Shown here: one piece after another, positions 4,809-5,394 of the stretch
How the letters are laid out: the number at the start of each line of letters is the position of its first letter
How positions within the stretch are numbered: position 1 is the stretch's first letter
From: Actinomycetota bacterium
GTDB lineage: Bacteria; Actinomycetota; Aquicultoria; Aquicultorales; Aquicultoraceae
NCBI GenBank assembly: GCA_030017355.1
Contig: JASEIR010000009.1
Coordinates: 1-5,394, forward strand
DNA length: 5,394 bases
Direction of reading: 5' to 3'
Position numbers and translations under genes: made by a program
Notes under the pieces: generated by a model
Databases searched by the model: none
Seen by the model: only the letters and a program-made list of their open reading frames with translations
What the model was told of the DNA's origin: nothing

Positions 4809-5394
4809 CTACCACTCCAAATTTTTCACATTTCCTAATTCGGTCTCCGATACCGTCTTTCCTTTAATTAAATCCCTCTGAAGGCGAAATTCTTGCTCAG
4901 CTCCAACTACCTCCAGGCTATCTACTGCAACCAACCTTTTCTGTGAGCGATCAATTTGCAGGATGCTCAGCGTATATGGGACTCCCTCCTGAGTCTTGAA
5001 AGTCCTAATGCCTGCTGCACCAGTTGTGCCTGCATTGTCTATAATACAGCCACCTTTATCTATCAGCCTAGCCTTATGTGTATGGCCTACCAGGATAATC
5101 GGTACCTTGCCAATTAAGCCATTTGCCGCTCTCGGATTATGCACGGCAAGAATCAAGGGTCCTTCCTGCCCTCCCAAAAGCATCTTTCTTACCGTTTTAT
5201 TTAAAGCATCAATCGCTTTGGTGTCTGCGCGTACATCATAAGTCCCTGATGAAGGATCAGAGAAGCCCAGTATTTTGATTCCCTTTATATCAATCTCTTT
5301 GCCATCAAGGACGATAACATTTTTCATTTTTTTCATCAGTGAGACCGTCTCGGATGAATCATGGTTCCCAGCCACGTAAACATATGGTATGGGA
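4809..5394 (-). CDS. Calcineurin-like metallophosphoesterase (5' end cut by the window)
   Basis: This is the C-terminal 194 codons of a metal-dependent phosphoesterase; the coding frame runs out of the window at base 5394. The visible part begins PIPYVYVAGNHDSSE, containing the GNHD motif whose Asn and His serve the dinuclear metal centre. It continues with ILAVHNPRAA (a metal-ligand His in the usual place) and ILVGHTHKARL, the GHTH motif near the end of the domain. The first two motifs (DxH and GDxxD) must lie upstream, outside the window. Family members cleave phosphomonoesters or diesters, including nucleotides and lipid phosphates; the substrate here is unknown. The GTG encoding Val before AGNHD is an internal codon, because the frame is open above it and homology clearly continues. 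The TAG stop lies two bases before the preferred start of the YihY-like gene, so the two are probably cotranscribed. Confidence 0.93.
   Translation of the reverse strand, partial: PIPYVYVAGNHDSSETVSLMKKMKNVIVLDGKEIDIKGIKILGFSDPSSGTYDVRADTKAIDALNKTVRKMLLGGQEGPLILAVHNPRAANGLIGKVPIILVGHTHKARLIDKGGCIIDNAGTTGAAGIRTFKTQEGVPYTLSILQIDRSQKRLVAVDSLEVVGAEQEFRLQRDLIKGKTVSETELGNVKNLEW
4815..4818 (-). promoter_or_regulatory. Ribosome binding site of the YihY-like gene (decides between TTG and GTG)
   Basis: GGAG on the minus strand lies within the last codons of the metallophosphoesterase gene. It is eight bases from the TTG at 4806, but its last base is the first base of the alternative GTG at 4815, so the TTG start is better supported. 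Confidence 0.55.

Noticed and set aside
5373..5375. GTG as the start of the metallophosphoesterase
   Set aside because: The open frame continues upstream as PIPYVYV, the usual strand before GNHD, and the protein would lack its first metal-binding motifs; it is an internal codon of a truncated gene.

Overview
The window is a compact stretch of bacterial chromosome, AT-leaning, with short gaps and Shine-Dalgarno-led genes that use ATG, TTG and probably ATT or GTG starts. Nothing in it identifies the species. The Shine-Dalgarno signals and the mix of families (DrrA-like ABC ATPase, subtilase, ArsP_1-like permease, BrkB/YihY protein) would fit a Gram-positive or deep-branching environmental bacterium, but that is inference. 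I see no RNA gene, mobile element, CRISPR array or phage gene, and no gene-free stretch longer than about 145 bases.

Layout: seven protein genes, six on the minus strand and one on the plus strand. At the right edge a minus-strand run starts outside the window: a 5'-truncated metallophosphoesterase, a six-helix YihY/BrkB-family membrane protein, and a divergent PAP2-like membrane protein. These three abut or overlap (2-nt gap or 7-nt overlap, then a 65-nt overlap), so they look like one translationally coupled operon. The run meets the plus-strand 5-formyltetrahydrofolate cyclo-ligase gene tail to tail, and the two stop codons share the four bases TTAA. The cyclo-ligase gene is divergent from a second minus-strand run: an ArsP_1/DUF318-like permease with a readable promoter, a leaderless subtilisin-like serine protease, and the first 109 codons of an ABC-2-type (DrrA-like) ATPase that leaves the window at base 1.

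The right-hand operon consists of a phosphoesterase and two membrane proteins, so an envelope or lipid role is plausible but unproven. The left-hand run joins a permease, a protease and an exporter ATPase. The protease-to-ATPase spacing (38 nt) suggests cotranscription, but a shared substrate cannot be shown from sequence.

Most worth a second look: (1) the ABC ATPase frame has no ATG, GTG or TTG before its Walker A motif, and the family's usual N-terminus lines up with an ATT codon 10 nt after AAAGGAG; (2) a 25-bp AT-rich nested dyad precedes the protease gene; (3) the protease ends in a basic aromatic tail made by a 15-bp tandem duplication; (4) the PAP2-like protein keeps the motif spacing but has altered motif residues. 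I did not find convincing evidence of a wholly new multi-gene system.
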